A DNA stretch of 64,000 nt from JBGSTR01 sp963707135 (GCA_963707135.1 CAVPOY010000009.1:43672-107671); one strand, 5' to 3'. Positions 46,643 through 55,921 are shown, counted from the stretch's first letter. Numbers and translations: made by a program. Notes: generated from the sequence alone by a model not told the origin.

Positions 46643-47677
46643 ATGAAAACCGCGGTAATTACCGGTATCACCGGACAGGACGGCGCCTATCTTGCCGAGC
46701 TGTTGTTGGAGAAGGGCTACACGGTGTACGGGGCCTTCCGCCGCACCAGCAGCGTGATGTTCTGGCGAATCGAGGAGCTCGGGATCGATCGGCACCCGAA
46801 TTTTCACCGAGTCGAGTACGACCTGACGGATCTCGGCGCGACCATTCGACTGTTGGAGAGAACCGGGGCGAGTGAGGTCTACAACCTCGCTGCGCAGAGC
46901 TTCGTGGCAGTCTCCTTCGATCAGCCAATCACGACCGGCAAGATTACCGGGCTCGGGGCGCTGCACCTTCTTGAGGGAATCCGGATCGTCGATCCGAAGA
47001 TCCGCTTCTACCAGGCGTCGACATCGGAGATGTTCGGCAACGTGCAGGAGATCCCCCAGACCGAGCAGACCCCGTTCTACCCCCGCAGCCCCTACGGCGT
47101 CGCAAAGCTCTATGCTCACTGGATGACGATCAACTACCGTGAGTCTTACGACATTTTTGCGACCAGCGGCATTCTCTTCAACCACGAGTCCCCGTTGCGC
47201 GGCTTGGAGTTCGTAACGCGCAAGATTACTGACGGAGTCGCCAAGATCAAGCTCGGTAAGCAGGAGGTTCTGGAGTTGGGAAACCTCAATGCCAAGCGCG
47301 ACTGGGGCTACGCGAAAGATTATGTCGAGGGCATGTGGCGAATGCTGCAGGCCGATACACCAGACACCTTCGTGCTCGCCACCGGGCGTACTGAAACCGT
47401 GCGCGACTTTGTCGCCATGGCCTGCAAGGCGGCGGATATCGAGATCGATTTCCAGGGCGAGGGCCAAGAGGAGCACGGTATCGATACGGTCACCGGTAAG
47501 ACGATCGTGCGCGTCAATCCCCGCTTCTACCGGCCGGCCGAGGTGGAGCTGCTGATCGGCAATCCGGACAAGGCGAAGCGGCAGCTCGGCTGGGAGGCGA
47601 AGACCGACCTCGAAGAGCTGTGCCGTATGATGGTCGAGGCCGACCTTATTCGGAATGCGCATGGAGTATCGTATTGA
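46643..47677 (+). CDS. gmd: GDP-mannose 4,6-dehydratase
   Basis: Makes GDP-4-keto-6-deoxy-D-mannose, the shared precursor of GDP-L-fucose and GDP-D-rhamnose. The 344-residue protein has GITGQDGAYLAELLLEKGY at the N-terminus, NLAAQSFVAVSFDQP, ASTSEMFG with catalytic Thr/Ser/Glu, and SPYGVAKLYAHW with the Tyr/Lys pair, then FNHESPLRG. I start at the ATG at 46643, directly before the Rossmann motif. The rmd-like gene follows after 96 bp and would use its product. Confidence 0.95.
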   Translation: MKTAVITGITGQDGAYLAELLLEKGYTVYGAFRRTSSVMFWRIEELGIDRHPNFHRVEYDLTDLGATIRLLERTGASEVYNLAAQSFVAVSFDQPITTGKITGLGALHLLEGIRIVDPKIRFYQASTSEMFGNVQEIPQTEQTPFYPRSPYGVAKLYAHWMTINYRESYDIFATSGILFNHESPLRGLEFVTRKITDGVAKIKLGKQEVLELGNLNAKRDWGYAKDYVEGMWRMLQADTPDTFVLATGRTETVRDFVAMACKAADIEIDFQGEGQEEHGIDTVTGKTIVRVNPRFYRPAEVELLIGNPDKAKRQLGWEAKTDLEELCRMMVEADLIRNAHGVSY

Positions 47678-47773
47678 GTCGGCTCGGGGTGCCATTTTGG
47701 GGGATTGCCAAGCAAAAGCGAGGGGCAAAAACCCACGGCGTCGGTGGTGCGAATGCGGTGAGAAAAGCTTGCC

Positions 47774-48664
47774 ATGAGTGAGCGTCGCGCGCTGATCACT
47801 GGGATCAATGGGTTTACCGGACGCTATCTCGTCCCGGAGCTTCAGTCGGCGGGGTACCGTGTATTCGGTACGGGACATCCCGACGTGATCGCCGGTAGCG
47901 ACATCTACACCATCGATCTGTGCGATCGGGACGGGTTGCGACGCGTTGTCGCCGAGGTATGCCCCGAGGTGGTCGCGCATCTCGCCGCGATTTCCTTCGT
48001 CGGCCACGGCGACGCCGAGGCGATCTACCGGGTTAATATCGTCGGCACACGGAATCTGCTCGAGGCGCTAGCTGGGCTCGCCACCTCCCCACGTGCGCTG
48101 CTGCTGGCTAGTAGCGCCAACGTCTATGGAAATGCATCGGTCGAGGTAATAGACGAGTCGGTGCCGCCCTCGCCGACAAATGACTATGCGGTTAGCAAGC
48201 TCGCAATGGAGTACCTCGCGCGCCTGTGGGCCGATCGGTTACCGATTGTCATCACCCGTCCGTTCAACTATACGGGGGTGGGACAAACGCAAAATTTCTT
48301 GTTGCCCAAGATCGTTTCGCACTTTCGAGAGGGTGCGAGAGAGATCGAGTTGGGTAATACCGATGTGGCCCGCGATTTCTCAGACGTCCGCTCGGTGGCC
48401 GCGATCTATCGTCGCCTGCTTGAGATGGCCCCGAGAGGCGAAACCTTAAACGTTTGCTCAGGCTCGGCATACAGCCTTGCCGATATCCTGCGTATTATGG
48501 CCGAACTCGCGGGCTACGTGATCGAGGTCCGCGTCAATCCGGCCTTTGTTCGCACCAACGAAGTGAAGCGTTTACTCGGATCGAACGACAAGCTACAGCG
48601 TCTTCTTGGATCCACTCCAGCGATCCCGTTGGAAGAAACGCTGCGCTGGATGTACGAGACCTGA
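47774..48664 (+). CDS. rmd: NAD-dependent epimerase/reductase, probable GDP-6-deoxy-D-mannose reductase
   Basis: A 296-residue SDR protein: GINGFTGRYLVPELQSAGY near the start, HLAAISFVGHGD, ASSANVYGN and YAVSKLAMEYLA with the catalytic Tyr/Lys. The LITGINGFTGRYL start and FVGHGDAEAIYRVN are typical of Rmd/RfbD-type GDP-4-keto-6-deoxymannose reductases, which make GDP-D-rhamnose. The position next to gmd supports this. A GDP-sugar epimerase with another product remains possible. Confidence 0.8.
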   Translation: MSERRALITGINGFTGRYLVPELQSAGYRVFGTGHPDVIAGSDIYTIDLCDRDGLRRVVAEVCPEVVAHLAAISFVGHGDAEAIYRVNIVGTRNLLEALAGLATSPRALLLASSANVYGNASVEVIDESVPPSPTNDYAVSKLAMEYLARLWADRLPIVITRPFNYTGVGQTQNFLLPKIVSHFREGAREIELGNTDVARDFSDVRSVAAIYRRLLEMAPRGETLNVCSGSAYSLADILRIMAELAGYVIEVRVNPAFVRTNEVKRLLGSNDKLQRLLGSTPAIPLEETLRWMYET

Positions 48665-48887
48665 GCTTCCGCAATTTAAGCCCCCCGATTTATTAAGTTT
48701 TTCCGGAAAGCTATACGGGGTAACGACTTGCCGTAAGTGCTCGGGCTGAAAACGGGACTCCGATCGGGGCGGGGCTGCATGACGGAGAGAGCTTTCGCGG
48801 TCGCCCTCGCATGAAATGATTAGCCGACCGGATGCCCCATGCGCGCGCACAAAACAGAACAACGCATGCCGCAACCGTTTGAAGTGA

Positions 48888-50279
48888 TTGAAAATAATTG
48901 AAAGTGCTCGCTTGAAGACCGCTTCCATCGCCGCGTTATGGGGCCAACTGCTGCGCCAAGTCGTCAGGTCCGCACCTGTTGCCATGGCGCGCAGAAGGTT
49001 CCTGGACCCTGTGTCGTTGAAGTTGCTAGGACCACTTCTGAAGGGTACCGCGATTTATCGGCGCCGAGAAATTCAAGCGAAGCTCGCCGAGTACGGCCGT
49101 CGCACGGGGCGCGGCCAAGCACAGATCGCCGATTCGGCCGTAACCCTCGTCGGGCATGTTTTTGCACCGACCGGTCGCGGCGAGGACGTGCGCGCATGCT
49201 TTCGAGCACTTGGTTCGGTAGGGATCGAATCGAGACTCGTCGATATCTACGGCCTCAGCGAGCCAGATGAAAACCTACTCCAAGAACTCTGGAACAATCT
49301 CGTAGACGTTACCGGAACGGGCTTCAACATCTTTTTTATTAACGCAGACGAGGTAGAGACCGTTCTGGCTTACCTGAAGGCAACGGGGCGCTACCTTGCG
49401 GGATCGTACGAGATCATTTACCCCGTGTGGGAGCTGCAGCAATTTCCCGCCAAATGGGCGCGCCGGTTGGAACGGTTCGATGAGATTTGGGTTCCTACCC
49501 GTTTTATTCGCGACAGCATCGGTCCAAAGGTTTGCAGGCGCGTTGTTCTGTTGCCGTTCGCCTCCGAGCTCCCCCACCGAGCAGTCTGTCGCCGCCAGGA
49601 TCTGCAGCTTCCGGAAGGACGCTACCTGTTCTTGTTTTTCTTCGATTTCACTTCCTACATCCAGCGAAAGAACCCGTTCGCGGTCCTGAATGCATTCGAT
49701 CGCTTTCTACGCCATCGGCCAGGATCCAACGCGACGCTGGTTCTGAAACTCAGCGGCGTGCGCTCGGAATCATCCGAGTACGAGGCGCTTCGCACAAGGG
49801 TTACCCCGCTTGGCGAGCATGTTGTTCTCCTCGACCGGATACTCAGCGGTTATCAGATGATGCAGCTGCTGGAGTGTTGCGATTGCTTCGTCTCGCTCCA
49901 CCGTTCCGAGGGTTTCGGGCGCGGTCTGGCCGAGGCGATGTCACTCGGTAAACCTGTAATCGCGACGGCGTATTCCGGGAACATGGATTTTATGAACGAA
50001 CACAACGCCCTGCTGGTCGACTACGACCTCGTGCCGGTGCCAGAGCAAGAATACCCGTTCGCTTCTGGGCAGTTCTGGGCTGAAGCGGATGTCGATCAGG
50101 CCGCGGGATACATGACGCGGCTCATTGACGATCCAGCTTGGGGGCGCGTGCTGGGGGCGCGCGCAAGACAGGATATTAACAAAACGAATGGCTGTGTCCG
50201 AGTTGGCCGTATGTATGCAGAGCGTATTCGGGAGATAGAATTGGAGCACCGAGAAGCGGGGCGTCCAGGGATAGACTAA
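48888..50279 (+). CDS. Glycosyltransferase family 4-like protein
   Basis: A 463-residue protein with a basic helical N-terminus and a GT-B domain: FAPTGRGEDVRACFRALG, YEIIYPVWELQQFPAKWARR, FDEIWVPTRFIRDSI, QRKNPFAVLNAFDRFL, FVSLHRSEGFGRGLAEAMSL and KPVIATAYSGNMDFMN. The same blocks occur in the minus-strand protein at 40805-42385, so the two are paralogues within one locus. The start is uncertain: TTG at 48888 is the longest; an ATG at 48984 would remove only the basic helix. 223 bp without a gene precede it. It is convergent with the WbsX-like gene. Confidence 0.8.
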   Translation: MKIIESARLKTASIAALWGQLLRQVVRSAPVAMARRRFLDPVSLKLLGPLLKGTAIYRRREIQAKLAEYGRRTGRGQAQIADSAVTLVGHVFAPTGRGEDVRACFRALGSVGIESRLVDIYGLSEPDENLLQELWNNLVDVTGTGFNIFFINADEVETVLAYLKATGRYLAGSYEIIYPVWELQQFPAKWARRLERFDEIWVPTRFIRDSIGPKVCRRVVLLPFASELPHRAVCRRQDLQLPEGRYLFLFFFDFTSYIQRKNPFAVLNAFDRFLRHRPGSNATLVLKLSGVRSESSEYEALRTRVTPLGEHVVLLDRILSGYQMMQLLECCDCFVSLHRSEGFGRGLAEAMSLGKPVIATAYSGNMDFMNEHNALLVDYDLVPVPEQEYPFASGQFWAEADVDQAAGYMTRLIDDPAWGRVLGARARQDINKTNGCVRVGRMYAERIREIELEHREAGRPGID

Positions 50280-50301
50280 TCTCGATAGCCAAACCCCCGG
50301 A

Positions 50302-51609
50302 TCATCCAGGCGACGCGCGCTCGTCCTCCGCGGTCGCCATTAGAGCATCCCGAGTAGCTTGCAGGTACGCATAGGCGTATTTCTGATCCGGCTCGAGGTG
50401 GGCCCCCTCCGCCCATTCGTTCCACGCGTTGACGAAGACTAGCCGCTCGCTACGGTCGCTGAACCGTTCCACGGTGTCCGCGACCGCGTTGCTCAGCCAT
50501 TCCCGATAAGCAGACGGCGATGAATCCACATAGATTAGCGCTGCGTTGGAGCGTCGCGCTGTATTGTCCCAGCCCGCGTTGACGCCGCGGAACAGGCGAT
50601 AGCCAGGCCGAACATAGTCCCGGCTGAGCGCCGGAAAGGCCCGCCAGTCTCGGATCAGGCCGCTGAAATCCCTGACGAGCTCACGCACGCGATCTCTCGC
50701 CGATGGCGCGTTCCAGCTGTTGGGCGGGAACTCGATTGCAGCGTCGAAGCCGTGCTTGTCGGGGTCGGACGCCTCGAAGGACTGCGTATAGGCGAGAAAA
50801 ATCTCGCCTATACCGGCTGCTCTGCACCACTGCCGCCAACGGGCCGCTGTTTCCTTGGCTGACGGCAGCAAGTCCGGCCGGTAGACGATCAACAGTGGAC
50901 GGCCAGCGATCCGAATATATCGGGAATCCGCGAAATATTCCGAAACATACCCTATGAATTGCTGGTCGTCGGATTCGCTATGCGCCTGTGCAATCAGGAT
51001 ATCGCTCTCGCGCCCATCCCAACGCTTACTCCAGTTCTCGTTGGCCCAACAGAGACAGAAGGGCAGATCGAGGTCCCGGTTTTCAAGATATTGGCGGAGC
51101 GGATGCTCCAAGAGGCGCTTACCCCCAAACCAGTAAAAATAGATCGCGAAGCCGCCGATTCCGTACAGCTTGGCGAGCTCCACTTGCCGGCGCTGGATCT
51201 CGACCAGGCGCAAATCGTAAAACCCGAGCTCCCCGGGCAGGTGAGGCTGATAATGGCCAGCGAACTGCGGCTTAGCGCTAACGACGTTGCGCCATTCGGT
51301 AAACCCCAGCCCCCACCAGGCGTCGTTCTCGGGAATCGGGTGGAACTGCGGCAGGTAGAAAGCAATCAGACGCACGGCCGGCTTTCTTGGCAGTGGATGC
51401 GTCTGCAACGGTACCGGCCGCTGATCGAGGTCAGACGCAACGGTGTGGTCCTCGTCAGTAAGCTGAAATTGCGTCCGGGCTTGGAACGCTTCTGTGCGAC
51501 CGAAGGCCCACGGAAGATTGCGAAACAGGAAACGCTGAAGGCGTTGCCGTTGGGGCACGCTCAGCGGTAGAGCGCGCCAGGTGGCAAGCAAGAGGTCGCC
51601 GATAATCAA
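50302..51609 (-). CDS. WbsX-like protein with GH99-like domain
   Basis: A 435-residue protein. Conserved blocks are RLIAFYLPQFHPIPENDAWW near residue 80, GFTEWRNVVSAKPQF, GELGFYDLR, GIGGFAIYFYWFGGKRLLE, FCLCWANENWSKRWDG and FVNAWNEWAEGAHLEPD, the WbsX/GH99-like pattern common in O-antigen clusters. Related GH99 enzymes cleave mannosides, but WbsX activity is not settled. The N-terminal 60 residues are a basic helix. The start is TTG at 51609. It lies opposite in strand to the exporter genes. Confidence 0.82.
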   Translation of the reverse strand: MIIGDLLLATWRALPLSVPQRQRLQRFLFRNLPWAFGRTEAFQARTQFQLTDEDHTVASDLDQRPVPLQTHPLPRKPAVRLIAFYLPQFHPIPENDAWWGLGFTEWRNVVSAKPQFAGHYQPHLPGELGFYDLRLVEIQRRQVELAKLYGIGGFAIYFYWFGGKRLLEHPLRQYLENRDLDLPFCLCWANENWSKRWDGRESDILIAQAHSESDDQQFIGYVSEYFADSRYIRIAGRPLLIVYRPDLLPSAKETAARWRQWCRAAGIGEIFLAYTQSFEASDPDKHGFDAAIEFPPNSWNAPSARDRVRELVRDFSGLIRDWRAFPALSRDYVRPGYRLFRGVNAGWDNTARRSNAALIYVDSSPSAYREWLSNAVADTVERFSDRSERLVFVNAWNEWAEGAHLEPDQKYAYAYLQATRDALMATAEDERASPG

Positions 51610-51913
51610 TCTTCGTCAGCCGGCACGGGGCGGGAGAGACTAGTGGATGGGGTCGGTACGTACACGTTATGGACCATAAAGGCCGGTCGCACCGTCGGGC
51701 GAATTTGTCAGCGCATGATATCATAGCCGGTCGGAAGCCCCGGGCCGTCTAGTGCTCGGCGAGCCTTAGACGGTCGTCATTGGGGTTATCCCGACACCAA
51801 AATAGCGCGGACGCTATCGCCGATACGCATGCACCCGTGATGCTTCCTGCCCTGGTCTCGCTGGATACGATGCCTGGCTCCCGGGCGTCAGAATCGTCTT
51901 GCCTGGATCACCT
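51610..51913. other. Divergent intergenic region (304 bp)
   Basis: It separates the WbsX-like gene (minus) from the ABC exporter (plus) and should hold both promoters. A GATATCAT palindrome-like AT spot near 51717-51725 stands out. No firm promoter or hairpin was assigned. Confidence 0.35.
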
Positions 51914-52765
51914 ATGACCGAAGATCTTGTGAGGGAGCCCTCCTGGCTGATGGCTCAGATGCGTCAGGGCTTGAGCGCCAATCAGTTTCACCGCGGTCTC
52001 CGCGATATTGCCGAGGGCTGGAGAAGACGCCGGCTATGGCTCACGCTCGGTATGCACGATATACGACAGCGCTACCGCCGCTCGGTCATCGGTCCGTTCT
52101 GGATCACGATCTCGATGGGCATCATGGTCGGTGCGCTCGGGCTGCTGTACGGGCGAATCTTCAAGATGGAGCTGTCGGATTACTTGCCGTACCTTTCCTG
52201 CGGATTCGTGGTTTGGGGGCTCATCTCAACGCTGATCCTGGACGGCGCAAACTCCTTCATATCCGCCGAGCACATCATGCGGCAGCTGCCTGCACCGGTA
52301 TCGACTTTTGCCTACCGGACGGTTTGGAGCAGCCTGATCACCTTCGCCCACAACATCTGGATCTTCGTCTTCGTGTCCGTGATATTCGGGCTCAACCCCG
52401 GCTGGGGCGTGCTAGTTGCGATCCCGGCGCTGGCATTGATCCTGTTCAACGGGGTATGGATAGGTCTGCTGTTCGGGTTGCTAAGCGCACGCTTTCGGGA
52501 CATCCCGCTGATAGTGGCCAGCGTGGTCCAGGTGATGTTCTTCATTACCCCGGTCATCTGGAAGCCGTCCATGCTGCCGGGCAGGGCGCTGCTGCTCGAT
52601 CTGAACCCCTTCTATCACCTGGTGGAGGTGCTCCGGGCGCCGCTGCTGGGCGGCGTTCCGTCGTGGGAGAACTGGGCGGCCGTATTGCTGATCACCATTG
52701 TCGGCTGGGCCGTGACCCTGTTTTTCTACACCGCCTACCGCTGGCGCATCGTCTACTGGGTCTGA
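51914..52765 (+). CDS. wzm: ABC-2 type polysaccharide export permease
   Basis: Inner-membrane permease of 283 residues with six hydrophobic segments. DIRQRYRRSVIGPFWITISM near residue 50 is the family signature, and the C-terminal FYTAYRWRIVYWV is also typical. It moves undecaprenol-linked glycan across the membrane together with the ATPase encoded eight bp downstream. The start is the ATG at 51914; a TTG five codons upstream is possible. This makes the locus an ABC-transporter-dependent polysaccharide system; no Wzx/Wzy is seen in the window. Confidence 0.92.
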   Translation: MTEDLVREPSWLMAQMRQGLSANQFHRGLRDIAEGWRRRRLWLTLGMHDIRQRYRRSVIGPFWITISMGIMVGALGLLYGRIFKMELSDYLPYLSCGFVVWGLISTLILDGANSFISAEHIMRQLPAPVSTFAYRTVWSSLITFAHNIWIFVFVSVIFGLNPGWGVLVAIPALALILFNGVWIGLLFGLLSARFRDIPLIVASVVQVMFFITPVIWKPSMLPGRALLLDLNPFYHLVEVLRAPLLGGVPSWENWAAVLLITIVGWAVTLFFYTAYRWRIVYWV

Positions 52766-52773
52766 GGATTATA

Positions 52774-53535
52774 ATGGCTTACATTAGGCTCGAGGGGGTT
52801 TCAGTATCCTTCCCGATCTACGATCAGAGCAGCCGGTCCCTGAAGAAACGCCTGCTCGCCGGGACAACCGGCGGACGGATCAAGGACCGCAGCGACAGGC
52901 ACGGCATCTCGGTGGTCCAGGCCCTCGACGACGTCGATCTGAGGTTCGAGCATGGCGACCGCGTCGGGCTGGTTGGGCACAACGGGGCCGGCAAGACGAC
53001 GCTGCTGCGGGTGCTCGCCGGTATCTACGAGCCGAACTCGGGCATCGTCGAGGTCGACGGCCATATCGCACCCCTGTTCGATATCATGCTGGGGATGGAC
53101 CCGGAGAGCTCCGGCTACGAGAACATCCAGCTCCGCGGGCTGTTCCTTGGGCTCAGCCCGCGGCAGATAAAGGACCGGCTCGATGAAATCGCCGAATTCA
53201 CCGAGCTCGGCGACTTCCTGAATCTGCCTATCCGCACCTACTCCGCCGGGATGCGCATGCGCCTGGCGTTCGCCGTCGCGACCTCGATCGAGCCCGATAT
53301 CCTGTTATTAGACGAGGGGATAGGCGCAGGCGACGCAGCGTTCCTCGAGAAGGCACGGAAGCGACTGGCCGAGTTCACGACAAAGGCCGCGATCATCGTC
53401 CTGGCGTCACATTCCGAGGGTCTGCTGAAGAGCATGTGCAAGACATCGGTGTTGATGGAGCACGGTCGAGTGATTCTGTCCGGAGAGACCGACGATGTGC
53501 TAGCGGCCTACCGGGAGCGCACAAAGGCCGCGTGA
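52774..53535 (+). CDS. wzt: ABC transporter ATP-binding protein for polysaccharide export
   Basis: The 253-residue ATPase partner of the permease. Walker A GHNGAGKTTLLRVLAG near residue 70, the signature YSAGMRMRLAFAVAT, Walker B ILLLDEGIGAGD and the switch His in VLASHS are all present. It stops shortly after the nucleotide domain, so the C-terminal carbohydrate-binding domain of O-antigen Wzt (which reads terminal caps) is absent. This is the short, KpsT/TagH-like or cap-independent form. Confidence 0.92.
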   Translation: MAYIRLEGVSVSFPIYDQSSRSLKKRLLAGTTGGRIKDRSDRHGISVVQALDDVDLRFEHGDRVGLVGHNGAGKTTLLRVLAGIYEPNSGIVEVDGHIAPLFDIMLGMDPESSGYENIQLRGLFLGLSPRQIKDRLDEIAEFTELGDFLNLPIRTYSAGMRMRLAFAVATSIEPDILLLDEGIGAGDAAFLEKARKRLAEFTTKAAIIVLASHSEGLLKSMCKTSVLMEHGRVILSGETDDVLAAYRERTKAA

Positions 53536-53605
53536 ACCGGGTCTCGGCGCCCCGTTGCGGATACCCGCGACGGTAGCGCGGCGGCACCGGTTGTCTGTCT
53601 GAGTT

Positions 53606-55270
53606 TCAGCCGGTGCGCGCGCCGATCAACCATCGCACGGCCAGATAGAATCCCGCGACCAGGCTGCCGGTGCCAAGGGTCAGGGCCATGTTTCCAGAAA
53701 GCAGCGGTCCCGGGCCGTTCACAAGGAACAAGGTTCCGCAGACCAGTAGCGAGCCGGCAACGATGCCGCGCACCGGTTCTGCCTCGAGCGAACGGGGCGG
53801 CTGTCGCGGGCAGGTTCGGTCGAAACAGGCCCGGGATTCGGCGCCGATCCCCTGCTGCTCCCACCGTCTGAGGGCGCGCAGGACCAGGATCGGGATCTCG
53901 GGCAGATACTCGGCGATCTCCGGCAGGGTCTTTCGCGTGTTGATGAAGAGCGCCCGCGGACCGGTCTGATCCCGCATCCAGCGTTCCATGTAGGGCTTGG
54001 CCGTCGTCCACAGGTCCAGCTCCGGATAGAGCTGGCGCCCCAGCCCCTCGATGTTGAGCAGCGTCTTCTGCAGCAGCACGAGCTGCGGTTGGACCTCCAT
54101 GTTGAAGCGCCGGGCGGTCTGGAAGAGCCGCAGCAGGAAGTGGCCGAACGAGATCTCGGCCAGCGGCTTCTCGAAGATCGGCTCCGAAACGGTACGGATG
54201 GCGGACTCGAACTCGTCGACCCGCGTCCCCGGAGGGACCCAACCGGATTCCACGTGCAGCTCGGCGACCCTTCGATAATCGCGCTCGAAAAAAGCCAGCA
54301 GGTTCTCCGCCAGGTAGCGCTGGTCGTCGGTGGTCAGGGTGCCGACGATCCCGAAGTCGATCGCGATGTAACGCCCTGACGGCTCGACGAAGATGTTGCC
54401 GGGATGCATGTCGGCGTGAAAGAAGTTGTCCCGGAACACCTGGGTGAAGAAGATCTCGACCCCGCGCTCGCCCAGCAGCCGCATGCTCACCCCTTGGGCC
54501 TTGAGCCGCGGTACGTCGCTGACCGGGGTGCCGTAGATGCGTTCCATGACCATCACGTTTTGCCGCGTCCAGTCCCAGTAGACCTCGGGGACGTAGAGCA
54601 GCTCGCTGTTTAGCCAGTTGCGGCGCAGCTGGGACGCGTTGGCGGCCTCGCGCTGCAGGTCCAGCTCGTCGAAGATGGTCTTCTCGTACTCGCGAACCAC
54701 CTCGACCGGCCGCAGGCGTCGGCCGTCCTTCCAGTAACGCTCGGCAAGGCTCGCGACCGTGTAGAGCAGCGCGATGTCCTGGCGGATAGTTCGCTCGATT
54801 CCGGGCCGCAGCACCTTGACGACCACCTTTCGACCGTCCTTGAGGCGTCCCGTGTGGACCTGGGCGATGGAGGCGGAGGCGAGTGGCGTCTCGTCGAACT
54901 CATCGAGCACGGCGTCGATGGGCCTGCCCCAGGCCTTCTCGATCAACGCCCGCGCCTCGGCGCCTGGAAACGGGGGTACCCGGTCCTGGAGCTTGGCCAG
55001 CTCGATGGCGAGGTCGTCCGGGAGCAGGTCGCGGCGTGTAGACAGGATCTGCCCGAACTTGACGAAGATGGGCCCCAGGTCTTCCAGGGCCCGGCGCACC
55101 CGCACCGGGTAGGCAGGCAGGTCGCGCCGAAACCAGTTCCAGGGGGCGAGATGGCCAATCCAGCGCAGGGGGCGAAACAGGTGGGTGGCGAGTATGACCT
55201 CGTCGAGACCGTGGCGCAGCAGGACCCAGTTGATACGGTGCAGCCGTAGCGCCTGCCGGGGTCCGATCAT
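53606..55270 (-). CDS. ubiB: Ubiquinone biosynthesis protein UbiB (ABC1/ADCK-like kinase family)
   Basis: Membrane-associated atypical kinase/ATPase needed for ubiquinone synthesis. The 554-residue protein has the KxGQ motif FVKFGQILSTRRDLLPDD near residue 75, ASIAQVHTG, VVKVLRPGIERTI, the catalytic FFHADMHPGNIF and AIDFGIVG, and two C-terminal membrane helices (GIVAGSLLVCGTLFLV, LTLGTGSLVAGFYLAV). The ATG at 55270 overlaps the ubiJ stop by four bases. It is the last gene of ubiE-ubiJ-ubiB, the usual gammaproteobacterial order. Confidence 0.95.
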   Translation of the reverse strand: MIGPRQALRLHRINWVLLRHGLDEVILATHLFRPLRWIGHLAPWNWFRRDLPAYPVRVRRALEDLGPIFVKFGQILSTRRDLLPDDLAIELAKLQDRVPPFPGAEARALIEKAWGRPIDAVLDEFDETPLASASIAQVHTGRLKDGRKVVVKVLRPGIERTIRQDIALLYTVASLAERYWKDGRRLRPVEVVREYEKTIFDELDLQREAANASQLRRNWLNSELLYVPEVYWDWTRQNVMVMERIYGTPVSDVPRLKAQGVSMRLLGERGVEIFFTQVFRDNFFHADMHPGNIFVEPSGRYIAIDFGIVGTLTTDDQRYLAENLLAFFERDYRRVAELHVESGWVPPGTRVDEFESAIRTVSEPIFEKPLAEISFGHFLLRLFQTARRFNMEVQPQLVLLQKTLLNIEGLGRQLYPELDLWTTAKPYMERWMRDQTGPRALFINTRKTLPEIAEYLPEIPILVLRALRRWEQQGIGAESRACFDRTCPRQPPRSLEAEPVRGIVAGSLLVCGTLFLVNGPGPLLSGNMALTLGTGSLVAGFYLAVRWLIGARTG

Positions 55271-55921
55271 GGCTTGCCGCTGGTGCCGGCCGTCCGCTTG
55301 ACGAGGCGTTCGACGCGGGCGGCCATTCGCTCCACATCGTCGCGAAGGCCATCGACGTCGCTCAGGAAGGCGTCGATCTCGTAGCGCGTCGGCAGCAGGC
55401 GCGCCTCTTCCTGCAGGTACTCCGATAGGTCGGCGGTGAGTGTCTGGGAGGTGCCGCGTCCCCACCGCGCCGCGGCCCGAACGCTTCCGCCAATTTGGTG
55501 CGCGATCGGGTCGCCGACCAGCCGCGACAGCTGCTCTTCCCAGTCCACGTCCACTCGCCGCAGTGCGTTGCTGAAGACGTGGGCGATGGCGGTATCGCCT
55601 CCGATCTCCACCTCGCCGGACGTCAATAGCGTCTCCTTGCGCTCGGCGCGGCCCATTCGCGCCAGACCGAGCGGCGTGGCGCGGATCAGGCAGTCCGGTT
55701 CGGCGGCGTAGCTGCCAAAAAGCTGTAGGCGCCCGTCGCCCGGGATCACCGTGATCCGGGTACCCAAGCCCCGGATCTCGATTCCGATGATCTTTCCGGC
55801 AATGCTCGATAATCTCAGATGCACCCTCGGGATCCAGGCCGAGGTAGCCGTTGATCGCTTGTTCGAGGCTCGCCAGCACGGCATCAGGTATCTGCACGCC
55901 ACCGGCTTCGGGCAGGCTCAC
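55267..55921 (-). CDS. ubiJ: Ubiquinone biosynthesis accessory factor UbiJ, SCP2 domain (one frame interruption)
   Basis: Lipid-binding accessory factor of the Ubi complex, about 217 residues after correction. It starts at GTG 55921, overlapping the ubiE stop by four bases: LPEAGGVQIPDAVLASLEQA, then YLGLDPEG. The frame shifts by one base near 55815, and SSIAGKIIGIEIRGLGTRIT, LFGSYAAEPDCLIRATPLGL and VEIGGDTAIAHVFSNAL continue the SCP2 fold. A C-terminal coiled coil (DVDGLRDDVERMAARVERL) ends the protein. In the uncorrected frame it appears joined to ubiB. Confidence 0.85.

Noticed and set aside
53606..55921. UbiJ-UbiB fusion protein
   Set aside because: The single open frame exists only because ubiJ has an extra base near 55815; the main SCP2 domain lies in the other frame and stops at 55267, overlapping the ubiB ATG.
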